Of a stretch of DNA of 64,000 bases, positions 35,000 through 42,744 are shown piece after piece. The stretch's first letter is position 1. Each line of letters starts with the position of its first letter. The translations under genes and the position numbers were made by a program. The DNA comes from Cytophagaceae bacterium (GTDB lineage Bacteria; Bacteroidota; Bacteroidia; Cytophagales; JAIYAX01), in assembly GCA_027488815.1 (NCBI GenBank), contig JAIYAX010000012.1, positions 434,001 through 498,000 of the forward strand, written 5' to 3'. The notes under the pieces were generated by a model. The model was not told the origin of the DNA, searched no databases, and saw only the letters and a program-made list of their open reading frames with translations.

Positions 35000-36004
35000 T
35001 TATTCTGCCAGAGTAGAATAATCACCCAGACTGAGTTTGTTCATTTTGCCTTCGACTGAGGTGTGATTCCCTACCATCGAGCCGCTGATCATGCTATTTT
35101 TAATCGAACTGTTTTTTAGCACGATAGTTTCTTTTATTCTGCTGTCAGTGATTTGGCTGCCGTCACCGATAGAGGCGTAAGGGCCTACAACAGAGCGGGT
35201 TATTTTAACTCCCTTCCCAACATAACTAGGTTGTATCACGACCGAATGTTCCAAAACCACATCTGAAGCCATGAGGTTTTGTCCTTCCAGATAACTCAAA
35301 TATCTTGTATTGGTGTACACCGTTGCATCACTATTGCCACAATCGAGCCATTCGCTTACTGAACCGGGAAAAAATCTGGTTCCCTTGTTCTTCATATTTT
35401 CCAGTGCGTTGGTGATCTGGTACTCTCCTTTATCCCTGATGTTGTTATCCAACAGGTATTGGATTTCATTTTTCAGGTAGCCTCCATCTTTGAAATAATA
35501 AATTCCGATGATCGCCAGGTCAGAGACAAAAGTCTTGGGTTTTTCAACGAAGCCTTCGATATGCCCATCACTACCGATGGTCACAACTCCAAAAGCAGTA
35601 GGATCGGCAACTTGCTGCACAAAGATGACCCCATCTTTGCTGGTATCAATGGTAAAATCTGCTTTGAACAAAGTGTCTGCAAAAGCGACCACCACTTCTC
35701 CATTCAGGCATTCTTTGGCGCACTGAACAGCGTGAGCCGTCCCAAGAGCCTCATCCTGGTAAAAAATCCTTCCCTTGGCACCTACTTCAGCAGCTACCTG
35801 AATGAGGTGTGCTTCCACTTCAGGTCCAAATCGGCCAATAATAAACGCTATCTCATGAATTGGTTTACCACAAACTTTTGCAATATCCTCCACCAATCGC
35901 TGCACGATGGGTTTTCCGGCAATGGGGATGAGCGGCTTTGGAATTGTTAAGGTATGAGGCCTCATGCGCTTGCCCATACCTGCCATAGGGATAATGATGT
36001 TCAT
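35000..36004 (-). CDS. Sugar-1-phosphate nucleotidyltransferase with left-handed beta-helix tail
   Basis: A 334-residue enzyme of the NTP-transferase family that joins a nucleoside triphosphate and a sugar 1-phosphate to give an activated NDP-sugar. The catalytic motif is IPMAGMGKRMRPHTLTIPKP at the N-terminus, and the metal-binding aspartate lies in VAFADTLF near residue 110. From about residue 250 there are hexapeptide-like repeats (VVIQPSYVGKGVKI, GPYASIGDGSQI), the left-handed beta-helix seen in bifunctional or regulated members. The sugar cannot be told from sequence. It lies in the same series as a flippase, consistent with surface polysaccharide precursor synthesis. Confidence 0.88.
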   Translation of the reverse strand: MNIIIPMAGMGKRMRPHTLTIPKPLIPIAGKPIVQRLVEDIAKVCGKPIHEIAFIIGRFGPEVEAHLIQVAAEVGAKGRIFYQDEALGTAHAVQCAKECLNGEVVVAFADTLFKADFTIDTSKDGVIFVQQVADPTAFGVVTIGSDGHIEGFVEKPKTFVSDLAIIGIYYFKDGGYLKNEIQYLLDNNIRDKGEYQITNALENMKNKGTRFFPGSVSEWLDCGNSDATVYTNTRYLSYLEGQNLMASDVVLEHSVVIQPSYVGKGVKITRSVVGPYASIGDGSQITDSRIKETIVLKNSSIKNSMISGSMVGNHTSVEGKMNKLSLGDYSTLAE

Positions 36005-36037
36005 ATCTGTTTAGATACTTGATTTCTGTGAACTAGA

Positions 36038-36472
36038 TTAGTGTTTTCCCGTGCTTCCAAACCCGCTGGCCGAGCGCTCGGTATCTGTGAGTTGCTCCAC
36101 AAGTTCCCATTGTATAGTTTCATGCCTGGCAACCACCATTTGGGCGATCCTTTCTCCATCATTGATTAAAAAATCATCATGAGAGTGGTTGATCAACAGA
36201 ACTTTAACTTCTCCCCGGTAGTCAGCGTCAATAGTGCCCGGACTGTTTAGAAGGGTAATACCATGCTTGAGAGCGAGGCCGCTCCTTGGTCTTACCTGTG
36301 CCTCAAATCCGGAAGGCAACTCAATGAACAGACCTGTGGGGATCAAACTGTAGGTACCCGCTTTCAACAAAAAAGGTTCGCCAAGATGAGCCCTTAAATC
36401 CATTCCTGCAGACATGATCGTCTGATAGGCAGGAAGAGGATGATGGGAATGGTTTACAACTCGAATAGTCAT
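36038..36472 (-). CDS. dut: Deoxyuridine 5'-triphosphate nucleotidohydrolase
   Basis: dUTPase hydrolyses dUTP to dUMP and pyrophosphate, keeping uracil out of DNA and feeding dTMP synthesis. All five motifs of the trimeric family are visible: [39 protein letters not shown] and the C-terminal [14 protein letters not shown] place the start at the ATG at 36472 (144 residues, normal length); it is preceded closely by TGAGGC, which may help ribosome binding. An in-frame ATG at 36487 would add five residues. Confidence 0.95.
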   Translation of the reverse strand: MTIRVVNHSHHPLPAYQTIMSAGMDLRAHLGEPFLLKAGTYSLIPTGLFIELPSGFEAQVRPRSGLALKHGITLLNSPGTIDADYRGEVKVLLINHSHDDFLINDGERIAQMVVARHETIQWELVEQLTDTERSASGFGSTGKH

Positions 36473-36496
36473 CGCCTCAAAATTCAAAATTAGAAA

Positions 36497-37963
36497 TTAA
36501 TTTATGCCACGCTTTGAAAAAGGTTTTTCAGCCATAAGAATCCACACACCCATCCCAAGAATGGCCAGCCAGCCAAAAACCAGTCGGCCATATTGCCAGC
36601 TAAAGGGCCAGAGCGCCAGCCAAAAGGTAATTCCTGCGCTGATACTGAGGTATAGCAGACCTGAAACAAGACGATAAGGCACATTAAGTTGGTTTTTACC
36701 CCACACATAACTTAGCAATACCATACCTGAATAACACAAAAGGGTACTGATGGCAGCGCCTTTCATACCTAAAACAGGGATTAAAAGAAAATTGGCCACA
36801 ATGGTTATCAGGGCGCCCATCATGGTAAGCCATGTGCCTGCCATGGTTTTGTCCTTAAGCTTATACCAGGCTGACAAGTTAAAAAACACTCCCAGAAGCA
36901 CATTAGCGAGCAGCAAGTAGGGGACAACCTCCAATCCCAGATAGTAGATGTCGTTTCTCAACAATAATTTGAGCAGGTCAAGATTGGTTTCAATAAACAA
37001 CATGGCCAAGCAAGCAGAGATGATGTAGAGGTGCATCACATGACTGTACTTTTCAAGAGCGCCCTGGTTTTTGAACTCATTGAAAAAAAAGGGTTCCACT
37101 GCATATCTAAATGCCTGAATGCCAAGTGTAATCAGGATAGCCAGTTTGTAACATCCGCTGTAAATCCCGATAACGGCCGGCGTGCTAAGGCCAGAATAAA
37201 ATCCTTCGGGCAGCCAAAATTCGAGCAGCAACCTGTCCAGCACTTCATTGATCATCCCGGCGAAGCCCATTAGCATCAATGGCCAGCCATATTTGATAAG
37301 TCGACTAGCGTGTTCTTTGACCCAGGGGCTTGCCAGCGTACGATAGTCAGGCAAGAAAACCAACAGGATCAGCACATTGGCAAAAAGGTTGGCCAATAGA
37401 ACGAGAGCCACCGGATCAGAAGGCAGGAAGGTTGGAAGTTGTGCCACCCCGCTACCCGGCATATAAATCCACCACAGGTTTAGTACCAGTGTCAATAGCA
37501 CCTGACCTGACTTGAGCATGACAAACCTAAACGTTTTTCCCAGCAGCCTAAGCCGGGCAAACGGCAACAGCAGGAGAGCATCTGTACCCAGTATTTGCAA
37601 CAGCAAATGGACTTGAAAAGGGCTTACCATGCTGCCGCTCCAAAAAGGTAAATACAAGGAAAGTCCAATGAGGCCCAGAACCAAAACGGACCAAACCACT
37701 ATGAGCTGAAGTGCAGTGGTATACGTGCTCTTTTCGTCTGCTGGTTGTGCACTGCCATACCTGAAGTAAGCAGTATCTATCCCCAGACTCAGAATGACAT
37801 TGAGAAAGGCCGCCCAGGCATAGAGGTAGCTGATTTGACCATATTGCTCAGGCAGCAGAAAGGCTGTATATAAAGGAACCAGTAGGAAATTAACAGCTCG
37901 AATGAGCACCGAGCTAAGCCCATAAGTTGCGATCTGCCCGAGTAACTTATTGAGACCGCCCAT
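36497..37963 (-). CDS. Polysaccharide / oligosaccharide flippase (Wzx/MATE-like)
   Basis: A 488-residue integral membrane protein with about 12-14 hydrophobic segments throughout and the N-terminal pattern of Wzx-type exporters (LLGQIATYGLSSVLIRAVNF, LLVPLYTAFLLPEQYGQISYLYAW). Such proteins flip lipid-linked sugars across the inner membrane. It lies between a crotonase gene (nine bases upstream) and dut, with a nucleotidyltransferase next in line. The absence of glycosyltransferases nearby leaves the cargo open. Confidence 0.87.
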   Translation of the reverse strand: MGGLNKLLGQIATYGLSSVLIRAVNFLLVPLYTAFLLPEQYGQISYLYAWAAFLNVILSLGIDTAYFRYGSAQPADEKSTYTTALQLIVVWSVLVLGLIGLSLYLPFWSGSMVSPFQVHLLLQILGTDALLLLPFARLRLLGKTFRFVMLKSGQVLLTLVLNLWWIYMPGSGVAQLPTFLPSDPVALVLLANLFANVLILLVFLPDYRTLASPWVKEHASRLIKYGWPLMLMGFAGMINEVLDRLLLEFWLPEGFYSGLSTPAVIGIYSGCYKLAILITLGIQAFRYAVEPFFFNEFKNQGALEKYSHVMHLYIISACLAMLFIETNLDLLKLLLRNDIYYLGLEVVPYLLLANVLLGVFFNLSAWYKLKDKTMAGTWLTMMGALITIVANFLLIPVLGMKGAAISTLLCYSGMVLLSYVWGKNQLNVPYRLVSGLLYLSISAGITFWLALWPFSWQYGRLVFGWLAILGMGVWILMAEKPFSKRGIN

Positions 37964-37972
37964 ACCTACGGT

Positions 37973-38758
37973 TTATTTCCCGCTAAACTGTGCCTGTCTT
38001 TTTTCCAAAAAGGCTGAGGTTCCCTCTCTGAAGTCGGCTGATTTACATAAATGACTAAAGCTGTTTGCCTCCAGTTGGTAACCATCGGTTTTGGGATCGA
38101 ATGCTCCATTGACACAGGCAATTACCTGCCCGATGGCCAGAGGGGCTTTGGTAAAGATTTTTTGCAGTATTCTTTGTGCGTCTGCCAACATCTCCTCTTT
38201 GCTTTCATAGAGTTGATTAACCAATCCCCAGCCCATAGCTTGTTCGGCTTGAATCATATCCCCTGTCATCATGTACTCCATCGCTTTGCCTTTCCCGATC
38301 AGATGAGAAAGACGCTGAGTACCTCCATAGCCCGGAATCAAGCCAAGATTAACTTCCGGTTGTCCGAATCTGGCAGTTTTCAATGCCAGACGAAAGTGGC
38401 ATGACATCGCAAGCTCGCATCCACCTCCGAGAGCAAAGCCATTAACCGCAGCCAGCACAGGCTTGGGGCAATTTTCAATCATGGCAAAAATCTCTTGCCC
38501 ATTTTCGGCAAACTTGCGGGCATTCAATTCATTGAGGGTAGCTATTTCTGCAATATCAGCACCTGCTGCAAAGGCTTTTTCACCAGAGCCAGTGAGGATC
38601 ACTCCGGCGATATCCTCCCGATCATATACCTCCCTGAGAGCTACCCTCAGTTCTTCGAGCAGGGCTACATTTAAAGCATTGAGTTTTTCAGTTCTGTTGA
38701 TGGTAATGGTACAAATTTGCTGACTGACTTCCATCAGCAGTTGGGTGTAGGTGTTCAT
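37973..38758 (-). CDS. Enoyl-CoA hydratase / isomerase (crotonase family)
   Basis: Adds water across the double bond of 2-enoyl-CoA (or the reverse) in fatty acid or butyrate metabolism. The oxyanion-hole segments AAGADIAEI and NGFALGGGCELAM are present. Both catalytic glutamates of true hydratases are kept: E115 (GGGCELAM) and E135 (FGQPEVNLGLIPG), equivalent to the pair in rat mitochondrial crotonase. At 261 residues it is of normal length. The start is the ATG at 38758. No other beta-oxidation gene is in the window. Confidence 0.92.
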   Translation of the reverse strand: MNTYTQLLMEVSQQICTITINRTEKLNALNVALLEELRVALREVYDREDIAGVILTGSGEKAFAAGADIAEIATLNELNARKFAENGQEIFAMIENCPKPVLAAVNGFALGGGCELAMSCHFRLALKTARFGQPEVNLGLIPGYGGTQRLSHLIGKGKAMEYMMTGDMIQAEQAMGWGLVNQLYESKEEMLADAQRILQKIFTKAPLAIGQVIACVNGAFDPKTDGYQLEANSFSHLCKSADFREGTSAFLEKRQAQFSGK

Positions 38759-38804
38759 GAATGTAAGGGTGTGTTGTCAACGGTTGAAAAGGCAAATCTA
38801 GAAA

Positions 38805-39707
38805 CTAATTTTTCTGACTTGCACTGAAGAGCTTTTGCTTCTCCTCTTTGGAAAGGCTCTCATAGCCCGATTGGGAGATTTTGTCAAGTATGGCATCTAT
38901 TTCGTCCTGATTGGGATAACCCGGTGAAGCAGGCTTTGCAGATTTTTCTTTAGGGTCAGCCCTGTAGCTTACCTTTACTTTAGGTTTGGGTTTGGCCGTA
39001 ACAAATCGCTTAATCCCCAGAAGTACGGCATCCAGTGGCTTTCCCCAGTCAGATCCTGATTTAAGACTAATGACAAACAGATAGCCCAGCATCGCTCCTC
39101 CAAGATGTGCAATATTACCCCCGGCATTGGTGCCGATAATACCGGCAAAGGAGAGCACCAGATAAAACAAGGCAATCCATTTGATTTTTACCGGTCCGAG
39201 CAGCAGCAGATGCAAGGTATAGTTGGGAGCAAGGGTTGCTGCGCCAACCACAACAGCATATACACCAGCGGAAGCACCCAGCATGGCCGAAGTCATCACT
39301 TTTGAATGGTAAAAAGGGATCAGGTTGTAGATAAGCAGATAAAACCCACCCCCAACGAGCCCGCCCAGAAGGTACAAATTTACCACCCTGCGATCTCCTA
39401 CCAATTGCTGTACAATGATGCCAAACCAATACAAAAACAACATGTTGAACAGAATGTGGAAGATGTCCTCATGAAAAAAGAAATAAGTGACCAAAGTCCA
39501 GGGTCTCTTTATAAAGGTCAAAGGGTCTGCTGGCATCATCAAAAAACCGCTGACGGTTTCATAAAGGCCTTTGCTTTGTGCCAATACCAGCACCACTTTG
39601 AGGACCAGCATGACCAGAAATACGATCACATTGATCAAGATGATCTGAACCAGCCCGTTATCTCTTTGGCTGAAGGTGTTTTTGAGGTCGTTAAACAAAC
39701 TGTTCAT
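38805..39707 (-). CDS. Rhomboid family intramembrane serine protease (second of a pair)
   Basis: A 300-residue polytopic membrane protein with the rhomboid dyad: S146 in MLGASAGVY and H201 in NIAHLGGAMLGY. The WxxxTYFFFHEDIFHILFNM segment is the conserved loop/TM2 region. Ser sits in GASAG rather than the common GASG. A soluble C-terminal tail of about 85 residues (PKPKVKVSYRADPK to SASQKN), charged and ending in a short helix, is an extra not seen in the partner. Rhomboids cut transmembrane substrates; none is evident. I start at the ATG at 39707, two bases after the upstream rhomboid's stop codon. Confidence 0.88.
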   Translation of the reverse strand: MNSLFNDLKNTFSQRDNGLVQIILINVIVFLVMLVLKVVLVLAQSKGLYETVSGFLMMPADPLTFIKRPWTLVTYFFFHEDIFHILFNMLFLYWFGIIVQQLVGDRRVVNLYLLGGLVGGGFYLLIYNLIPFYHSKVMTSAMLGASAGVYAVVVGAATLAPNYTLHLLLLGPVKIKWIALFYLVLSFAGIIGTNAGGNIAHLGGAMLGYLFVISLKSGSDWGKPLDAVLLGIKRFVTAKPKPKVKVSYRADPKEKSAKPASPGYPNQDEIDAILDKISQSGYESLSKEEKQKLFSASQKN

Positions 39708-39709
39708 GA

Positions 39710-40504
39710 TCAATAGAAACGATTGCGGTCGTTCTGCCAGATAAATTTAATGAGAATAAACGCAATTAACATACCTCCAAGGTGGGCATAGTGTGCCACA
39801 TTGTCACCGGGTTGATTTTGAATAGCTCCAAAAAAGGCATAGATACCATAAAAAGCAACCATAAATTTCGCCTTGATCGGGATCGGCGGAAATAACAACA
39901 TCAAGACAGTGTTGGGGAAAAGGAGTCCGAATGCCATTAAGATACCAAATATGGCTCCTGAGGCACCTACCATAGGGATGTTCGATTGAATATCATAAAT
40001 TGACCTAACCAGTAGTTTAGAGTCCTTAATAAGGCTGCCATTATCAGGTTGATTATGAAATTCATTGATGAAACTGAGGTATTCACCTTCGTAAATTCGG
40101 GCATGATCTCGAAAAAAAGCATCAAGTGCCTCAGGAGAAGGGCTTGATATATAGGTATCTGCCGCCTGACCCAGCGTATAGATTTCATAAAAGTTCACAC
40201 CGCTGTATAGCAAGCCGGCACCCACGCCACAGATCATATAAAAGATAAAAAACCGTTTGCTGCCCCAGAAATGTTCCAGCATGGGGCCAAAAACGAAAAG
40301 CCCAAGCATGTTGGATAGCAAGTGGCTAAAGTTTGCATGCACAAACATGTGAGTAATGAGCTGATAGGGTGCAAATGTGGCGGCCAAAAAATACCTCATG
40401 CCAAGCCAATTGACCAGATCCAGGCGCATGAAGTATTGTAGCACAAAGATCAAAACATTGATCAGCAATAAATTGCGTACTACCGGGGTGAGGTTAAATC
40501 CCAT
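39710..40504 (-). CDS. Rhomboid family intramembrane serine protease (first of a pair)
   Basis: A 264-residue rhomboid with the dyad S182 (MVGASGAIFG) and H241 (NVAHYAHLGGMLIAF). The loop-1 and TM2 segments (QLITHMFVHANFSHLLSNMLGLFVFG) match the family. Between TM2/3 and the catalytic serine there is a long hydrophilic insert (about residues 108-176, including SSPSPEALDAFFRDHARIYEG) that is unusual for small bacterial rhomboids. The start at the ATG at 40504 overlaps the end of mutL by 11 bases; a further upstream in-frame start lies at 40531. The mutL-rhomboid-rhomboid order recurs in Bacteroidota as far as I recall. Confidence 0.88.
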   Translation of the reverse strand: MGFNLTPVVRNLLLINVLIFVLQYFMRLDLVNWLGMRYFLAATFAPYQLITHMFVHANFSHLLSNMLGLFVFGPMLEHFWGSKRFFIFYMICGVGAGLLYSGVNFYEIYTLGQAADTYISSPSPEALDAFFRDHARIYEGEYLSFINEFHNQPDNGSLIKDSKLLVRSIYDIQSNIPMVGASGAIFGILMAFGLLFPNTVLMLLFPPIPIKAKFMVAFYGIYAFFGAIQNQPGDNVAHYAHLGGMLIAFILIKFIWQNDRNRFY

Positions 40505-42341
40505 CTGTCGATTTTTTTTCAAAAAAAGCACTTAGCTGATCCAGACTAATGGTGCGAACCGTCGGTTGACCTCCAGGTGCAAACTGCGGCGACTGGCAGG
40601 CAAACAATTGATCAATCAGGCTGTTCATTTCTGCCACACTTAACCTGCTGCCGGGCTTTAAGGCAGCCTTTTTTGCCAGGGAGCGTGCCAGTGCATCCTT
40701 TTTATTCACTTTGAGTTGCTGTTGTTGGGTTTTGTATTGCTCAATCAGCCCTTCAAAAATATCTTTTTCATGGCCGGGTCGCAAACTCAGGTCTGAAGGA
40801 ATTCCATTCACCACAATGGTGTTTTTACCAAAGTGGCTAAACACAAAACCCAAGTGCCTGAGTTCTTGCTCCATTTCCATGATTAACTCAAAATCAGCGG
40901 CATTGAGTTCAATCGTTTGCGGGAAGAGGAATTGCTGAGAGGCCGTAAAACGTTTTTCAAGAAGGCCCAAAAACTTTTCGTAAAGAACTCTTTGGTGTGC
41001 TAAATGTTGATCAATGATCACCACTCCTGAGCGAATTTGGGTGATGATGTACCGGTCATGTACCTGAAACGTGTTTCTTTCCTGTGACTCCCTTTGTTGA
41101 AAGAGTTCTTGTTTGTCGCCAATGCTGGCCTGAGGAATGGCATTTTCAGTCTCTGAAGATGTGTAGGCTTTTTCCCATCCTGCCGGTATGTGTTCTTTTT
41201 TGAAAGGCCAAACCATTGCTTTATCAACGGAGCTTGAGCCGGTTTCGGCATTGGCCCATGCTCTTGAAAGGACTCTTCGCTCCTCAGGCATATTGCCTTG
41301 CATTCGATCGAAAAAGTTTACATCCCGTTCAAAATCGATGGCAGGAAGCATTTGATTTTCATTGAGTGCCCTTTTGATGGCTGATTGCACCAGGGCATAC
41401 AAGCCCCTTTCGTCATCAAACTTTACCTCTGTTTTGGTAGGATGCACATTTACATCGATTCGGGAAGGGTCGATCTCAAGAAACAATACATAAAAAGGGT
41501 GCATTTCCGGACCCAGTAAATGCTGATATGCCTGCACAATAGCATGGTGCAAATAGCCATGCTTTATAAACCGTTGGTTGGCATAAAGGTATTGCTCACC
41601 CCTTGTTTTTTTGGCTGTTTCAGGTGTCCCCAGTAAGCCATTAATTCGGACGTAATCGTTTTCTTCCTTGCATACAGCCATTTCAGCACGGTAAGCATCT
41701 CCAAAAAGGCCTACAATTCGTTGACTAAGATTGGTGGCCGGCAAATGATAAGTCTCGAGATCGTTTTGAAACAGCCTAAAAGTTATTTCCGGTCTGGAGA
41801 GTGCGATGCGCTGGAACTCCTCTAAAATATGCCTTAGCTCTATGGGATTGGATTTGAGGAAGTTGCGGCGGGCAGGAATGTTATAAAACAGATTTTTGAC
41901 TGTAATGCTCGTTCCGGCGGGTGTTGAGATAGGGTGTGTTTCTTTGAACTCAGCCCCGTCAATCAGTACCAATGTCCCTAACTCATCTTCATGCCGACGG
42001 GTTTTCAGTTCAACCTGTGCCACAGCAGCGATGGAAGCCATTGCCTCACCCCTGAAGCCCATGGTTTTCAGCCTGAATAAATCTTCAGCAGCCTCAATTT
42101 TGGAAGTGGCATGTCGCTCAAAACACATCCGGGCATCTGTTCCGGTCATCCCGCTGCCATTGTCAACCACCTGAATCAACGTTTTGCCTGCCTCCTTGAC
42201 GATTAAGGTGATCTGGCTGCTGCCGGCATCCAAAGAATTTTCCAAAAGCTCCTTCACGACAGAGGCAGGCCTTTGAACCACTTCACCGGCGGCAATTTTA
42301 TTGGCAATGCTGTCAGGCAGCAATTTGATGATGTCGGGCAT
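40494..42341 (-). CDS. mutL: DNA mismatch repair protein MutL
   Basis: The GHKL ATPase motifs are complete: VKELLENSLDAGS, VDNGSGM, TMGFRGEAMASI and TSITVKNLFYNIPARR (residues about 30-160), followed by the transducer domain to about 330, a linker and a C-terminal dimerisation domain (about 420-615). In the C-terminal domain the endonuclease motif DQHA(x)2E(x)4E is degenerate: residues 444-455 read DQHLAHQRVLYE, with Gln in place of the key Glu, and the downstream Cys-containing and CPHGRP motifs are not kept. This MutL is therefore probably not a nicking endonuclease. The 615-residue length is normal. The gene begins eight bases after the small membrane protein gene. Confidence 0.95.
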   Translation of the reverse strand: MPDIIKLLPDSIANKIAAGEVVQRPASVVKELLENSLDAGSSQITLIVKEAGKTLIQVVDNGSGMTGTDARMCFERHATSKIEAAEDLFRLKTMGFRGEAMASIAAVAQVELKTRRHEDELGTLVLIDGAEFKETHPISTPAGTSITVKNLFYNIPARRNFLKSNPIELRHILEEFQRIALSRPEITFRLFQNDLETYHLPATNLSQRIVGLFGDAYRAEMAVCKEENDYVRINGLLGTPETAKKTRGEQYLYANQRFIKHGYLHHAIVQAYQHLLGPEMHPFYVLFLEIDPSRIDVNVHPTKTEVKFDDERGLYALVQSAIKRALNENQMLPAIDFERDVNFFDRMQGNMPEERRVLSRAWANAETGSSSVDKAMVWPFKKEHIPAGWEKAYTSSETENAIPQASIGDKQELFQQRESQERNTFQVHDRYIITQIRSGVVIIDQHLAHQRVLYEKFLGLLEKRFTASQQFLFPQTIELNAADFELIMEMEQELRHLGFVFSHFGKNTIVVNGIPSDLSLRPGHEKDIFEGLIEQYKTQQQQLKVNKKDALARSLAKKAALKPGSRLSVAEMNSLIDQLFACQSPQFAPGGQPTVRTISLDQLSAFFEKKSTDGI

Positions 42342-42349
42342 TAAAAAAG

Positions 42350-42685
42350 TTAGAAAGTGCCTTTGCGCTTAAACAGGTAGTAAGCTCCCAGACCCACGAT
42401 CAGCAAATAAAGACTAAGAGAGGGTTTATAAAAAAAGAGCCAGGCGGTACAGCCCAATAATGCGATGAGCATCAGTTGAGAAAGACCTATATTTCTTTTG
42501 GATACTTTGCGGTTGTCTTTAAATGCTGAACGAATGCGATCCTCTCTACCGATTTGCGTACCTTCACCCTCAGCACTCAGACGTTCCATTCGTTTTTGAC
42601 GTTCCTCTTTTTCCGGGTCGTAAAACCTGGGTTCGTATTGAAAAGTTTTGTGACGGGAAGTTTTAAAAAGAGAAAATCTTAACAT
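42350..42685 (-). CDS. Small uncharacterised membrane protein next to mutL
   Basis: A 111-residue protein of unknown function. It begins MLRFSLFKTSRHKTFQYEPR, continues with a charged region (RFYDPEKEERQKRMERLSAEGEG) and ends with two hydrophobic segments (about residues 65-85 and 87-104), so it is probably anchored in the inner membrane with the charged N-terminus inside. I chose the ATG at 42685; in-frame codons upstream overlap the start of the divergent GH3 gene. I recall similar short proteins near mutL in other Bacteroidota. Confidence 0.72.
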   Translation of the reverse strand: MLRFSLFKTSRHKTFQYEPRFYDPEKEERQKRMERLSAEGEGTQIGREDRIRSAFKDNRKVSKRNIGLSQLMLIALLGCTAWLFFYKPSLSLYLLIVGLGAYYLFKRKGTF

Positions 42686-42744
42686 TGAAACAATTTCTTC
42701 TGTATCGCCTGTTTTGTTGCTTTGCCTTGGGAAACAACGCCCCA

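Noticed and set aside
42685-42744. TTG start for the GH3 fusion at 42685
   Set aside because: The signal peptide fits the ATG at 42745, and the extra 20 residues would overlap the start codon of the divergent small membrane protein gene.
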